Origin: a virus
Virus record (IMG/VR): IMGVR_UViG_3300027848_000036
Coordinates: 1-47,530 of that record
Length of the DNA stretch: 47,530 bases
Direction: 5' to 3' (one strand)
Positions 21,976 through 31,167 of the stretch are shown piece by piece. Within the stretch, counting starts at the first letter, position 1. Each line of letters starts with the position of its first letter. The notes beneath the pieces are model-generated. The model searched no databases. It saw nothing but the letters and a program-made list of their open reading frames with translations, and was not told the origin of the DNA. Position numbers and translations under genes: made by a program.

Positions 21976-23882
21976 AGCTCCAGTTTCAACCGGGGATTAA
22001 CCGCAACACCACCAACTATTCCGGTGAAGGGGGCTGGTGGGAGTGTGATAAAATTCGCTTCCGCACGGGGTATCCAGAAAAGATAGGCGGGTGGAAGAGC
22101 GCTACTTCCACCACTTACAGCGGGGTGTGCCGCCAAATGCACAACTGGGTGACTTCCTACAATGATAACATACTTAGTTTGGGCACAAACAGTAAACTCT
22201 ATCTGGAAGTAGGGGGGTATATTTATAATATTACTCCTCTGCGGGCCACTAACCCTGTTATGTCCACCCCAGATACGGATAACTCCATTGGGACTACTAT
22301 TAGCACTACTACAATAACAGTATCCCTAGGCACGGTGCATAACGCTAGTACTGGTGATTTTGTCACGATTAGTGGAGTTGTAGGGGATATTGGTGGTGTT
22401 CCTGTGGCGGAGTTAAATGGTAACCACGAGGTTACTGTAGTAACGACTTCATCTTTCTCTTTTGAAACTACCTCTGCGGCGACCTCTACCACCACAGGTG
22501 GGGGCACTACTATCAGTATAGATTTTGAACTCGCCGCTGGTAATCCGGTGTTAACCGCCGGGTATGGGTGGGGTACGGATACTTGGGGGAGAGACGCCTG
22601 GGGGTTAGGTTCTACTACCCCTATATACTTCTCGCAGCGGGATTGGTGGCTTGATAATTTTGATAACGACTTAGTGGCGGCCCCACGGGGTGGGTCTATA
22701 TATTACTGGGCGCGGGGGGTTTTGGCGGACCCCGGAACAGCATTAGATACTAAAGCGGTTACTCTTGCTTCGCTGGCCACCGCGGCTGCGTTTGACCCCG
22801 ACGCCGTTCCTTCTAAAGTTAACCAGATATTGATATCCCAAAATGACAGGCACCTACTAGCGTTTGGCGCGGTGCCCTTCGGGTCTACTGATACCACCGA
22901 TTTCGACCCTATGCTTATAAGGTGGGCGGATCAAGACACGCCTGAAGACTGGACGCCATCGGTCACAAATACCGCTGGTGATCTGAGAGCATCCCGTGGT
23001 TCTATGATAGTGCGCGCGATGCCTACACGGCAGGAAATATTGGTGTGGACGGATAACACCCTCTACGGCCTCCAATTTTTAGGGACCACAGATGTATTTG
23101 GGATGCAGGAGTACGCTAGCAACATATCCATTATGTCTCCCCGCGCCTGCGTAACCTCCGGGAGTGTCGTGTATTGGATGGGCAACCGGAAATTCTACAC
23201 ATATACCGGTCAAGTACAGACGTTGGAAAGTTCGGTGTCGGATTATGTGTTTGGAGATTTCAACTTTGGGCAGGCGGAGCAGGTTGTCTGTGGGACCAAC
23301 GAAGCATGGGATGAAATTTGGTGGCACTACCCCAGCGGGTCTTCTAACTGGAATGATCGCTATGTGATTTATAATTATGTGGAGCAGGTGTGGTACTACG
23401 GCACTATGGGTAGGACAGCTTGGCTTGATACCTCTGTGCGAAACAACATTGTCTCCGCAACAAGTGACTGGGACGGGACGACTGTAACCAACAGCAAGTT
23501 GTATAGCCAAGAAGATGGGCTTGATGCTGATGGTGTAGCAATGACTAGTTATATACAGTCTAATGACTTCGACCTTGCTGATGGGGAAGATTTTATGCTG
23601 ACCAAGCGGCTTATCCCTGATCTACGGTTCGATGGCTCTACGGCAACTACCCCCACAGTGAGTCTAGAGATACGCCCGCGGCGCTCTCCGGGTAGCGCGT
23701 ACCAAAATGATCCCGCTGATACGCAGGATGTAATTGAAGCCTCTGCTGATATTTACACAGAACAGGTGTTTATCCGCGCCCGCGCACGGCAGATGGCTAT
23801 AAAAATAAACTCGGATACCCTTGGGGTGCAGTGGAGGCTTGGTGCCCCGCGGCTAGACGCACGGTTGTCAGGTAAACGATAA
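21963..23882 (+). CDS. T7 gp12-like tail tubular protein B (nozzle)
   Basis: Forms the tail nozzle through which DNA leaves. The 639-aa protein starts with KLQFQPGINRNTTNYSGEGG then WWECDKIRFRTGYPEKIGGW, hallmark of this family in podoviruses. Middle and C-terminal segments (LIRWADQDTPEDWTPSVTNT, QEILVWTDNTLYGLQFLG, YVIYNYVEQVWYYGTMGRTA) fit a beta-propeller core. Its stop overlaps the next start by 1 nt (TAATG). This gene and the adaptors are the main evidence for podovirus morphology. Confidence 0.9.
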   Translation: MAFIKLQFQPGINRNTTNYSGEGGWWECDKIRFRTGYPEKIGGWKSATSTTYSGVCRQMHNWVTSYNDNILSLGTNSKLYLEVGGYIYNITPLRATNPVMSTPDTDNSIGTTISTTTITVSLGTVHNASTGDFVTISGVVGDIGGVPVAELNGNHEVTVVTTSSFSFETTSAATSTTTGGGTTISIDFELAAGNPVLTAGYGWGTDTWGRDAWGLGSTTPIYFSQRDWWLDNFDNDLVAAPRGGSIYYWARGVLADPGTALDTKAVTLASLATAAAFDPDAVPSKVNQILISQNDRHLLAFGAVPFGSTDTTDFDPMLIRWADQDTPEDWTPSVTNTAGDLRASRGSMIVRAMPTRQEILVWTDNTLYGLQFLGTTDVFGMQEYASNISIMSPRACVTSGSVVYWMGNRKFYTYTGQVQTLESSVSDYVFGDFNFGQAEQVVCGTNEAWDEIWWHYPSGSSNWNDRYVIYNYVEQVWYYGTMGRTAWLDTSVRNNIVSATSDWDGTTVTNSKLYSQEDGLDADGVAMTSYIQSNDFDLADGEDFMLTKRLIPDLRFDGSTATTPTVSLEIRPRRSPGSAYQNDPADTQDVIEASADIYTEQVFIRARARQMAIKINSDTLGVQWRLGAPRLDARLSGKR

Positions 23883-25936
23883 TGGCGCTAGTAGGCTCTA
23901 AAGCCCCTCCTTTACCGCTGGCGACCACAGAGTACAGCAAAGCGCAGCAGGACCAGCTTCTTCGCTCGTTGTCTATATACTTTAATAAGTTGGATAGCCT
24001 TACTCCAAACCAAGCAGAATCCTATACCGCGGATAGTTTTATAGGGGGTACGATAACCCTCACTACTGAACTAGCCACAGCCTATGGCGGCACTGGGCAG
24101 ACTACATATACTGATGGTCAGTTGCTTATAGGGAAAACTGACGGCACATTAGCGAAAGCCACCCTGACTGCGGGGGCTAATATATCCATCACTAATAGTG
24201 ACGGGGGTATTTCAATAGGCGCAGCAGGACTTACCACAGGTACTGTGACTAGCATAAATGCTTCTGGTGGGGCTACCGGGCTTACTTTCTCTGGCGGTCC
24301 TGTAACCACCTCTGGCGTAGTTACGATGGCTGGAACCCTTGCTATAGCCAACGGCGGCACTGGAGCAATAACGGCACCTTTGGCGCTTACAGCCCTTGGA
24401 GCCTATGCGGCCTCCAACCCTAGCGGCTACACCACCAACACCGGTACAGTCACTTCTGTCACCACTTCTGGCTCAGTCAACGGAATCACTCTGACGGGTT
24501 CAGTCACCACCTCTGGTAGTTTAACCCTCGGCGGTACGCTTTCTGGAGTAAGTCTGACTACACAGGTTAGCGGGACGTTACCAATAGCCAACGGCGGCAC
24601 TGGAGCAATAACGGCACCTTTGGCGCTTACAGCCCTTGGAGCCTATGCGGCCTCCAACCCTAGCGGCTATACCAACAACGCTGGAACCGTGACTTCGGTT
24701 ACTACGGCAGGCTCAGTCAACGGAATCACCCTGACGGGTTCAGTCACCACTACCGGCGCTCTCACCCTCGGTGGTACGCTTTCGGGCGTGAGCCTGACCA
24801 CACAGGTTAGCGGTGTCTTACCTGTAGCAAACGGCGGAACGAATAATTCCTTCTTCGCAGTCAGCGGCCCATCTGCATCGGCCAAAACATTTACTTTCCC
24901 CAATGCTTCGGCCACGGTCTTGACTTCCAACACAGCCGTTACTGTGGCGCAAGGCGGTACGGGACAAACTGCATATACGAACGGTCAATTGCTAATCGGG
25001 AACACAACAGGCGGCACACTGGCTAAGGGTACTCTAACTGCGGGAACGGGCATTACCGTAACCAATGGAGCCGGATCGGTTACAATTGCAGCACAGAATA
25101 ATGGTACAGTCACTTCTGTTGGAACGGCTGGATCGGTCAATGGAATAACGCTCTCTGGAACAGTCACCACTTCTGGTAGCCTTACCCTTGGCGGCACCCT
25201 TTCAGGCGTGAGCCTGACTACGCAAGTAAGCGGAACATTGCCTATCGCCAACGGCGGTACAGGCGCTACATCTGCCGGTGCTGCACTTACTGCGCTAGGT
25301 GCTTACGCCGCTGCCAACCCATCTGGGTTTACATCGAACACGGGTACAGTCACTTCTGTCACCACTTCTGGCTCAGTCAATGGAATTACCCTGACGGGTT
25401 CAGTCACCACTTCTGGTGCGCTTACACTTGGCGGAACGCTTTCAGGTGTCAGTCTAACTACACAGGTCAGTGGGACGTTGCCAGTGGCCAATGGTGGCAC
25501 AGGAGCAGCCACACTGACCGGCTACACCAAAGGCAACGGCACATCTGCTTTTACCGCGTCTGCAACAATTCCCGCAGCCGACGTTACGGGATTGGCCACA
25601 GTAGCCACATCAGGATCGTTTGCCAATCTGTCAAACAAACCGGGCATTCAGTCTAACTGGCAGAACGTCGTCGGGGCTTCTAAGACGCTAGGGGCCGCCG
25701 ACAAAGGAACGAATGTGCTTATCGTAGCTTCGGGAATAACAATAACATTCCCGTCAACAGGCTACGCATCGGGGGAGGGTTTGATGCTCTCCAACATTAG
25801 CGGTGGCGCGGTCACTTTCGCTTACGCTTACGGAAGCGATATGGGTACTAACTTCCCCGCCAATGCCTCGATAATAGCTATCTGTGATGGCGGCGGGTTT
25901 TGGCGTCAATATTGCTACTCCACCAGCCGGTTGTGA
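23882..25936 (+). CDS. second repetitive tail fibre protein, 684 aa
   Basis: The N-terminal 60 residues (YSKAQQDQLLRSLSIYFNKL) are helical and probably attach to the tail. The shaft holds at least three copies of a roughly 80-residue module containing SVNGITLTGSVTTSGSLTLG, GTLSGVSLTTQVSGTLPIAN and ALTALGAYAASNPSG, mixed with GGTGQTTYTDGQLLIG units shared with the upstream fibre. The C-terminus is a compact domain (GASKTLGAADKGTNVLIVAS, then GYASGEGLMLSNISGGAV). No S74 domain. It follows the nozzle with TAATG coupling. Confidence 0.85.
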   Translation: MALVGSKAPPLPLATTEYSKAQQDQLLRSLSIYFNKLDSLTPNQAESYTADSFIGGTITLTTELATAYGGTGQTTYTDGQLLIGKTDGTLAKATLTAGANISITNSDGGISIGAAGLTTGTVTSINASGGATGLTFSGGPVTTSGVVTMAGTLAIANGGTGAITAPLALTALGAYAASNPSGYTTNTGTVTSVTTSGSVNGITLTGSVTTSGSLTLGGTLSGVSLTTQVSGTLPIANGGTGAITAPLALTALGAYAASNPSGYTNNAGTVTSVTTAGSVNGITLTGSVTTTGALTLGGTLSGVSLTTQVSGVLPVANGGTNNSFFAVSGPSASAKTFTFPNASATVLTSNTAVTVAQGGTGQTAYTNGQLLIGNTTGGTLAKGTLTAGTGITVTNGAGSVTIAAQNNGTVTSVGTAGSVNGITLSGTVTTSGSLTLGGTLSGVSLTTQVSGTLPIANGGTGATSAGAALTALGAYAAANPSGFTSNTGTVTSVTTSGSVNGITLTGSVTTSGALTLGGTLSGVSLTTQVSGTLPVANGGTGAATLTGYTKGNGTSAFTASATIPAADVTGLATVATSGSFANLSNKPGIQSNWQNVVGASKTLGAADKGTNVLIVASGITITFPSTGYASGEGLMLSNISGGAVTFAYAYGSDMGTNFPANASIIAICDGGGFWRQYCYSTSRL
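24344..24669 (+). repeat. 86-bp direct repeat in the second fibre gene
   Basis: Bases 24344-24429 recur without mismatch at 24584-24669 (period 240 bp, 80 codons). The intervening sequence is also homologous but diverged. Other module copies nearby have lower identity. Perfect identity in one pair indicates recent duplication or gene conversion within the shaft. Confidence 0.85.
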
Positions 25937-25947
25937 GAGGGAAAAAT

Positions 25948-26292
25948 ATGGCACAAATCGTAAAAACTTGGTCGATCACTGAAATGCAGTGTTATTCTGA
26001 CGTAGCGGGTAAATATAACGTGGTCTCCACTATCGGATGGATGCTGGCTGGGACGGGTGGTGTTCATTCGGCTACCATACGCGGGGTATTGAACATCCCG
26101 CTTGTCTCTGCCAGCGAGTTCACGGACTTCTCATCACTGACACAAGCCCATGTCGTTGGCTGGGTGCATAGCACTATGGGGGCGGTTCAGGTCGCAGCTT
26201 ACGAAGACAACCTAGGTCTTCAGATCGAGGCGTTGGCAAGCCCGCCACTTGTGACCCCGCCCCTCCCTTGGGCATCACCGGCTGAATCATGA
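25948..26292 (+). CDS. conserved tail-module protein, 114 aa
   Basis: ATG 25948 follows GAGGG. Sequence begins MAQIVKTWSITEMQCYSDVA and continues with NVVSTIGWMLAGTG and FTDFSSLTQAHVVGWVHSTM, a pattern I recognise as a widespread small phage protein located after tail fibre genes, probably a fibre-tip or assembly component. The Pro-rich end PPLVTPPLPWASP is unstructured. An upstream in-frame start within the fibre gene is less likely. Ends with ATGA into the next micro-ORF. Confidence 0.75.
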   Translation: MAQIVKTWSITEMQCYSDVAGKYNVVSTIGWMLAGTGGVHSATIRGVLNIPLVSASEFTDFSSLTQAHVVGWVHSTMGAVQVAAYEDNLGLQIEALASPPLVTPPLPWASPAES

Positions 26293-26363
26293 GCGTCTCC
26301 GACCAACTCCTTAACCTGCTAACAATCCGGCAACTGCTTCTAGAGCGAAAGCATAAAACATGA
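26289..26363 (+). CDS. 24-residue micro-ORF
   Basis: MSVSDQLLNLLTIRQLLLER and four more residues. The ATG overlaps the previous TGA (ATGA), and the peptide is an amphipathic leucine-rich helix. Coupling and composition suggest it may be translated. Too short to be certain. Confidence 0.35.
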   Translation: MSVSDQLLNLLTIRQLLLERKHKT

Positions 26364-26393
26364 TAACCCCGTTTAACTTTTGAGGAGTATATG

Positions 26394-26552
26394 ATGAATA
26401 TTAAACTAGAATTGTCTATAGACGAAGTACAGACTATTGCTAACGTGCTAGGCCAGACCCCTACTTCAAGTGGGGTATTCCCACTGCTTATGAAGATTAA
26501 AGAGCAAGCTGACGCACAAATGACAACGTTACCAACCCCTGAAGAAAAGTGA
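26394..26552 (+). CDS. small conserved phage protein, 52 aa
   Basis: GAGGAG at 26382-26387 lies 6 nt before ATG 26394 (a second ATG at 26391 is too close). Sequence MNIKLELSIDEVQTIANVLG continues with SGVFPLLMKIKEQAD, a two-helix protein of a type common in phage genomes. Function unknown. The next 62 nt up to the GTG at 26615 hold only a GATAGGAAT ribosome-binding site. Confidence 0.65.
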   Translation: MNIKLELSIDEVQTIANVLGQTPTSSGVFPLLMKIKEQADAQMTTLPTPEEK

Positions 26553-26614
26553 GTTGTTCCCTTGGCGGCGTTTTCGTACTATAAGCGTAGCCACAAGCTA
26601 GATAGGAATCATAC

Positions 26615-28390
26615 GTGACCGACCAATCCTCCGCATATCACGGCATGGCGCAGCAGATTCAGTCACGGGGCCGTGGCGAAGATACGCAGCTTATCCATAT
26701 GACCCCCAACGAAATTAACAGCCTGCAAGGGTTGGCTATGGCGCATGGAGGCTCCCTCACTATTAACCCCGATACGGGTCTTCCAGAGGCTGGGTTCCTA
26801 TCCAGCATTCTCCCTATGGTAGCAGGTGGATTGCTTGCAGCCACGGGAGTCGGTGCGCCTCTTGCCGCTGCTATGGTAGGTGGAGGCACCGGGATACTTA
26901 CTGGTGATCTTAACAAAGGCCTTATGGCTGGCCTCGGTGCCTTCGGTGGCGCGGGTCTAGCTGGGGGCCTTGGCGTAGGGTCGTCCCTTCTTGGGGGTAA
27001 CGCTGGCGGGTTGTTAAGTAGTAATGCTGGTATGTTTGGGGCAAATATGGGCACAGGCGCGGCAGCCAGTGGCGTAGGGGCAGCAGGGGCAGCAGGGGCA
27101 GCAGGGGCAGCAGGGGCGGTTCCGGGCGCGGCGGCCACTGGCGCAGGAGCGGCAGGTGGTATTGGGAACGTGATATCTCCCGAGATTCTAGCGCAAGCTG
27201 CTGCTGAAGGTGGTGGTGCAGCGGGCGCAGGTGTAGCTGCTGGAGTGGCACCAAGTATACCGGGTATGGCGGCACTCCAATCCTCGCCTGAGTTTTTGGC
27301 AAAAATGGCCGCTGAAGGGGGTATGGCAGCAGGCGCAGGCGCACCCACAAGTATCCTCCCCGCCGCGGGCATAGGCTCCGGTGTAGGGGCGTCCCCTATA
27401 ATGGTAGGTAATGTTCCCCAACAGGGGTTCATGGGTGGATTTGCGGACGCCACACGTATTGCAGACAGCGGTATGTTGAAGAACGCTGGGCCTATTATGG
27501 GCGGTCTGGGTATCCTAGGAGGTGTTAGCGGTGCGCTTGAAGGTGGGGCGTACAAACCCCCCGAGAAAAAAGATAAATACCCATACGAAGGACCGTATCT
27601 CCCGAAAGATCGTGGATATACAGAGCGTGACCCGCGGGCCACTTCGTCCGAGCAAATGTGGTTCCAAAACCCTAACGCGGGATATTATGCCTCCCAGAAC
27701 CCTCCCGCGGGATATGCTGGTGGCGGTGAGGTAGACCATGGGTTCTCTCAAGTATCAATGGCACCTACCAGTGGTGGCGCTGGAGGATATGGAGGATATG
27801 GGGGAGGTTACGGAGGTATGGGCGTCACGAGTGGCGCAGGTGGTTTTGATTTACAGCAAATGATACAAGCCATGCAAAAGCAGGGGGGTGGCCCAACAGG
27901 TCCAACCCCTTCACCGCAGGCACAAACGCAACCGCAGGCGCAAGCGCAGCGTAACCCGTTCAGTTTTAATAATATCCCAAACCCAAATAACCTCCAAGCA
28001 CCTGACTGGCATAAACAGGCCATGCAGGGGGGAGGGCAGCCTGTACCGTTGCAGGACGACTCCTTTGTAGTTGATGCGCGCACCGTATCTGAATTAGGTA
28101 ATGGTAGCAGCGGTGCGGGGCAGGAGTTCCTATCTCGTTATGGTGGTACGCCTGTTATGGGCCGCGGCGATGGGGTCAGTGATGACGTACCTGCGAGTAT
28201 TAACGGTAGCGCACCAGCCAGAGTAGCCCGTGATGAAGTGGTCTTCTCCCCTAACTCTGTTAGGATGATGGGCGGCGGGAATGTGAAAAAGGGCGCGGAC
28301 AAGCTATATGCCTTGATGGATAAAGCGCAGGATTCCCGCCGAAAAGCCAAACGTGGGCACGATAGCAAACTAGCCAAGAGCGCAATGTAA
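26615..28390 (+). CDS. Gly/Ala-rich internal virion or tail-associated protein, 591 aa
   Basis: GTG start after TAGGAAT. N-terminal helical part with HMTPNEINSLQGLAMAHGGS, then a hydrophobic AGFLSSILPMVAGGLLAATG segment and a long Gly/Ala region that includes a GAA-type tract (about 27075-27125), probably membrane-active. The centre is Gly-, Tyr- and Pro/Gln-rich. The C-terminus (DSFVVDARTVSELGNGSSGA, then GSAPARVARDEVVFS) is recognisable from large phage virion proteins. Probably an ejection-apparatus component; exact role unknown. Ends with TAATG into the GNAT-like gene. Confidence 0.7.
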   Translation: MTDQSSAYHGMAQQIQSRGRGEDTQLIHMTPNEINSLQGLAMAHGGSLTINPDTGLPEAGFLSSILPMVAGGLLAATGVGAPLAAAMVGGGTGILTGDLNKGLMAGLGAFGGAGLAGGLGVGSSLLGGNAGGLLSSNAGMFGANMGTGAAASGVGAAGAAGAAGAAGAVPGAAATGAGAAGGIGNVISPEILAQAAAEGGGAAGAGVAAGVAPSIPGMAALQSSPEFLAKMAAEGGMAAGAGAPTSILPAAGIGSGVGASPIMVGNVPQQGFMGGFADATRIADSGMLKNAGPIMGGLGILGGVSGALEGGAYKPPEKKDKYPYEGPYLPKDRGYTERDPRATSSEQMWFQNPNAGYYASQNPPAGYAGGGEVDHGFSQVSMAPTSGGAGGYGGYGGGYGGMGVTSGAGGFDLQQMIQAMQKQGGGPTGPTPSPQAQTQPQAQAQRNPFSFNNIPNPNNLQAPDWHKQAMQGGGQPVPLQDDSFVVDARTVSELGNGSSGAGQEFLSRYGGTPVMGRGDGVSDDVPASINGSAPARVARDEVVFSPNSVRMMGGGNVKKGADKLYALMDKAQDSRRKAKRGHDSKLAKSAM

Positions 28391-28857
28391 TGTTGGTAGA
28401 GAAAATACCCATGCAGGCGTCCATGGTCCCTAATGAACTAGCAAGGGAATTATGGCCCGACATTGAGGAATATATAGAGAAGGGCGCTGCCTACTCTGGT
28501 GGCCGTTATGAATCGGAAGATATTCTCGCCCTTGTGGAAACTCTGGGATATAAACTCTGGATTGCTTTCGATGGTACTGGTATTAAAGGAGCCGTAGTCA
28601 CAGGGTTTGTACAATACCCACGCCTAAAGGCTCTGGATATGATGTTTATTGGTGGCGAAGACGGGCCGGAATGGAAGATACCAATGCTGGACCTGCTAAA
28701 AAAGTGGGGGGCAGACAACGGCTGTGTGAAACTAGAAGCTATGGGCCGTGAAGGCTGGGAGCGTATGTTCAAGAATGAAGGGGCCAAGCGGCGTTGGCTG
28801 GCTTTTGAAATTGATATTACCCCTGCTGAAGTAGCTAAAGAGAAGGTGGTTGTATAA
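28390..28857 (+). CDS. GNAT-like protein, possible T7 gp13-type internal protein
   Basis: A 155-aa alpha/beta protein: ELARELWPDIEEYIEKGAAY, then beta strands KLWIAFDGTGIKGAVVTGFV and LKALDMMFIGGED, then LLKKWGADNGCVKLEAMGRE and GWERMFKNEGAKR, the layout of a GNAT fold. The Q/RxxGxG/A acetyl-CoA loop is not evident, so it may be non-catalytic, as T7 gp13 appears to be. It precedes the ejection-type proteins, as gp13 does in T7-like phages. Coupled at both ends by TAATG. Confidence 0.7.
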   Translation: MLVEKIPMQASMVPNELARELWPDIEEYIEKGAAYSGGRYESEDILALVETLGYKLWIAFDGTGIKGAVVTGFVQYPRLKALDMMFIGGEDGPEWKIPMLDLLKKWGADNGCVKLEAMGREGWERMFKNEGAKRRWLAFEIDITPAEVAKEKVVV

Positions 28858-31166
28858 TGGGCGCATCTAAAGCTCCAACAGAGCAACAAGTCACTACTAC
28901 CACCAGCAATCTGCCGGAGTACGCAGAACCGTACTTCATGAATATGATGCAGTCGGCACAGGCAAATCTCAACCAGCCTTACCAACCCTATACTGCCGAG
29001 CGCCAAGCGGATTTCAACCCCTACCAGTTGCAGGGCCAGCAGAATATAATGGGGATGCAACAGCCGGGGCAGATGGGCACTGCGTCCAACTTAGCCTCTA
29101 CGGCGGGTCTAGGCGCGCTAGGTGCGTCCCAGTACAGCCCGTACCAGTTTTCGGCGCAGCAAATTGGCCAGCCAAATCTAAACCAATACCAGATGGGCGG
29201 TGTTGGCGGTGTTGGATATCAGAACGCCAGTAGCCCACAGACGGGTGCGGCGCAGACAGGGTATCAAGCGAATTTACAGAATATGCAGATGGGTTTGCCC
29301 GGAATGGTGAACCCGTCCACGCAGCAGGGTGGCTCTATGCAGGCCGCGCAGTCTGGCTATTCGCCTAACCTGCAAAATATCATGATGGGCAATGTGGGTG
29401 ATGTAAGCGCACAGCAGTATGGTTCCCCCCAGATGCAAGGTGGGCAGACTAGCTTTAACCCCAACCTGCAACAATATCAGATGGGGCAAGCGCAGCAGGT
29501 ATCCGGGTTTGGTGTGGACCCTAACACTACCCCACAGATGCAAGGCGCGCAGTCTAACTACAACCCCATGTTGCAGCAGTTCCAGATGCAGCAGCCTGAA
29601 ATATTTGGGCGGCAGCAGGCTGACCAGTATATGTCGCCATATATCCAGAATGTGGTGGATACAACCAAACGGGAAGCCATAACCGACGCCAAGAAGAGCC
29701 AGCTTGTAGATGACTTAGGCGCGGCGCGTCAGGGCACCTACGGTGGTTCACGGCAAGCCCTTGCGGGGTTGGAGCGCGAGCGAGGCCTGAACCAGAACCT
29801 AAGTGATATTCAATATAAAGGCCTACAAGGGGCATACGAGAACGCGCAGCAGCAGTTTGAGCGGGATCGTGGTGCCGGAATGTCCGCGGATCAGACCAAC
29901 CTACAGGCGCGTCTTGGTGTGCAGGAATTGGGCACGCGGACTGGCATGGAGCAGTCACTAGCAAATATGAGTTCGCAGCAGCAAGCGAACGTCCAAAACC
30001 AAGCCGCACAGCTTCAGAATCAAGGGCTTAATGCTGAACAGGCTATGCGCGCTGCCCTTGCGAACCAACAGGCTGGCTTACAGGTAGGGCAGTCTAACTT
30101 ACAGGCGGCTCTGGGTACGCAAGAACTGGGTGCTAATGTTGGTATGCAGACTGCGTTTGCTAACCTCGACGCAGGCCAACAGACTGCGGTGCAGAACCTT
30201 GCCGCCAGCCTAGAGACGCAGGGGCTTAATGCAGACCAAGCGATGCGGGCGGCTCTAGCCAATCAGGGTGTTGACTTATCAATAGCACAGGGCAACCAGC
30301 AGTCGGGCTTGCAGACGCAGGGCTTGCAGACGCAGTCGGATATGCAGATGGCGTTGTCTAACATGGACAGCCAACAACAAGCGAACGTACAGAACCTCGC
30401 GGCCAAGCTGGAAACACAGGGGCTTAATGCAGACCAAGCGATGCGGGCGGCGCTCTCCAACCAGCAGATGCAGTTTGGTACCGGACAGGCAAATTTGGAC
30501 GCTGGGCTACAGACCCAAGGGCTACAGACGCAGGCAGATATGCAGACGGCGTTTGCCAACCTAGACTCCCAATCACAGGCGAATGTCCAGAACTTGCAAG
30601 CGCAGTTACAGACACAAGGTATGAACGCAGAGCAAGCGATGCGGGCGGCGCTCTCCAACCAACAGATGCAGTACAACGTAGGCCAGACCAACCTTGGTGC
30701 GGCTATGGATACGCAGCAGCTTGGCACACAATACGGGTTCCAAGCACAGCAGGCTAACCAACAAGCTAACCTTGATGCACAGCGTATGTACGAGCAGTCC
30801 CGTCAGTTCGGTGGTAGCCTTGGTATGCAGGGTTACCAGACTGCATTAGATAGCGCCAATAGCCTAGGACAACTTGGTCAGACGCAGCAGCAGATGGACC
30901 TCCAGCGTTATGGTGCGCAGCAGGGTGTGGGCGACCAGTACCAGCAGATGCAGCAGACACAGTTGGACCAACAATATGCCGACTTCCTACGCCAACGGGA
31001 TTATAGCAACGAGCAGCTTGGGTATTATAACAACCTGCTCCGTGGGCTTCCTATGACGATGGGGTCTACATCAACGACTTACGCTCCCCCTACTTCCCTA
31101 GCCAGTCAGATTGGCGGTTTGGGGCTTGGTGGGTTGAGTATGTATAATATGTACCAAAGAGGATGA
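28857..31166 (+). CDS. Gln-rich repeat internal virion protein, 769 aa
   Basis: Residues 30-270 are Gln/Asn/Tyr-rich degenerate repeats (SYSPNLQ and QYQMG types). A short conserved core DQYMSPYIQNVVDTTKREAI then QGTYGGSRQALAGLERERGL follows. Residues about 350-640 hold four copies of a 66-68-residue module centred on TQGLNADQAMRAALANQ, predicted long helices. The core motif is typical of podovirus internal proteins at this position. Probably an ejection tube or core component. Function inferred from location. Confidence 0.75.
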   Translation: MGASKAPTEQQVTTTTSNLPEYAEPYFMNMMQSAQANLNQPYQPYTAERQADFNPYQLQGQQNIMGMQQPGQMGTASNLASTAGLGALGASQYSPYQFSAQQIGQPNLNQYQMGGVGGVGYQNASSPQTGAAQTGYQANLQNMQMGLPGMVNPSTQQGGSMQAAQSGYSPNLQNIMMGNVGDVSAQQYGSPQMQGGQTSFNPNLQQYQMGQAQQVSGFGVDPNTTPQMQGAQSNYNPMLQQFQMQQPEIFGRQQADQYMSPYIQNVVDTTKREAITDAKKSQLVDDLGAARQGTYGGSRQALAGLERERGLNQNLSDIQYKGLQGAYENAQQQFERDRGAGMSADQTNLQARLGVQELGTRTGMEQSLANMSSQQQANVQNQAAQLQNQGLNAEQAMRAALANQQAGLQVGQSNLQAALGTQELGANVGMQTAFANLDAGQQTAVQNLAASLETQGLNADQAMRAALANQGVDLSIAQGNQQSGLQTQGLQTQSDMQMALSNMDSQQQANVQNLAAKLETQGLNADQAMRAALSNQQMQFGTGQANLDAGLQTQGLQTQADMQTAFANLDSQSQANVQNLQAQLQTQGMNAEQAMRAALSNQQMQYNVGQTNLGAAMDTQQLGTQYGFQAQQANQQANLDAQRMYEQSRQFGGSLGMQGYQTALDSANSLGQLGQTQQQMDLQRYGAQQGVGDQYQQMQQTQLDQQYADFLRQRDYSNEQLGYYNNLLRGLPMTMGSTSTTYAPPTSLASQIGGLGLGGLSMYNMYQRG

Positions 31167-31167
31167 T

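Noticed and set aside
18714-25936. Diversity-generating retroelement acting on the fibre genes
   Set aside because: No reverse transcriptase, accessory Avd gene or template repeat is visible in the window; the repeats look like ordinary modular shafts.
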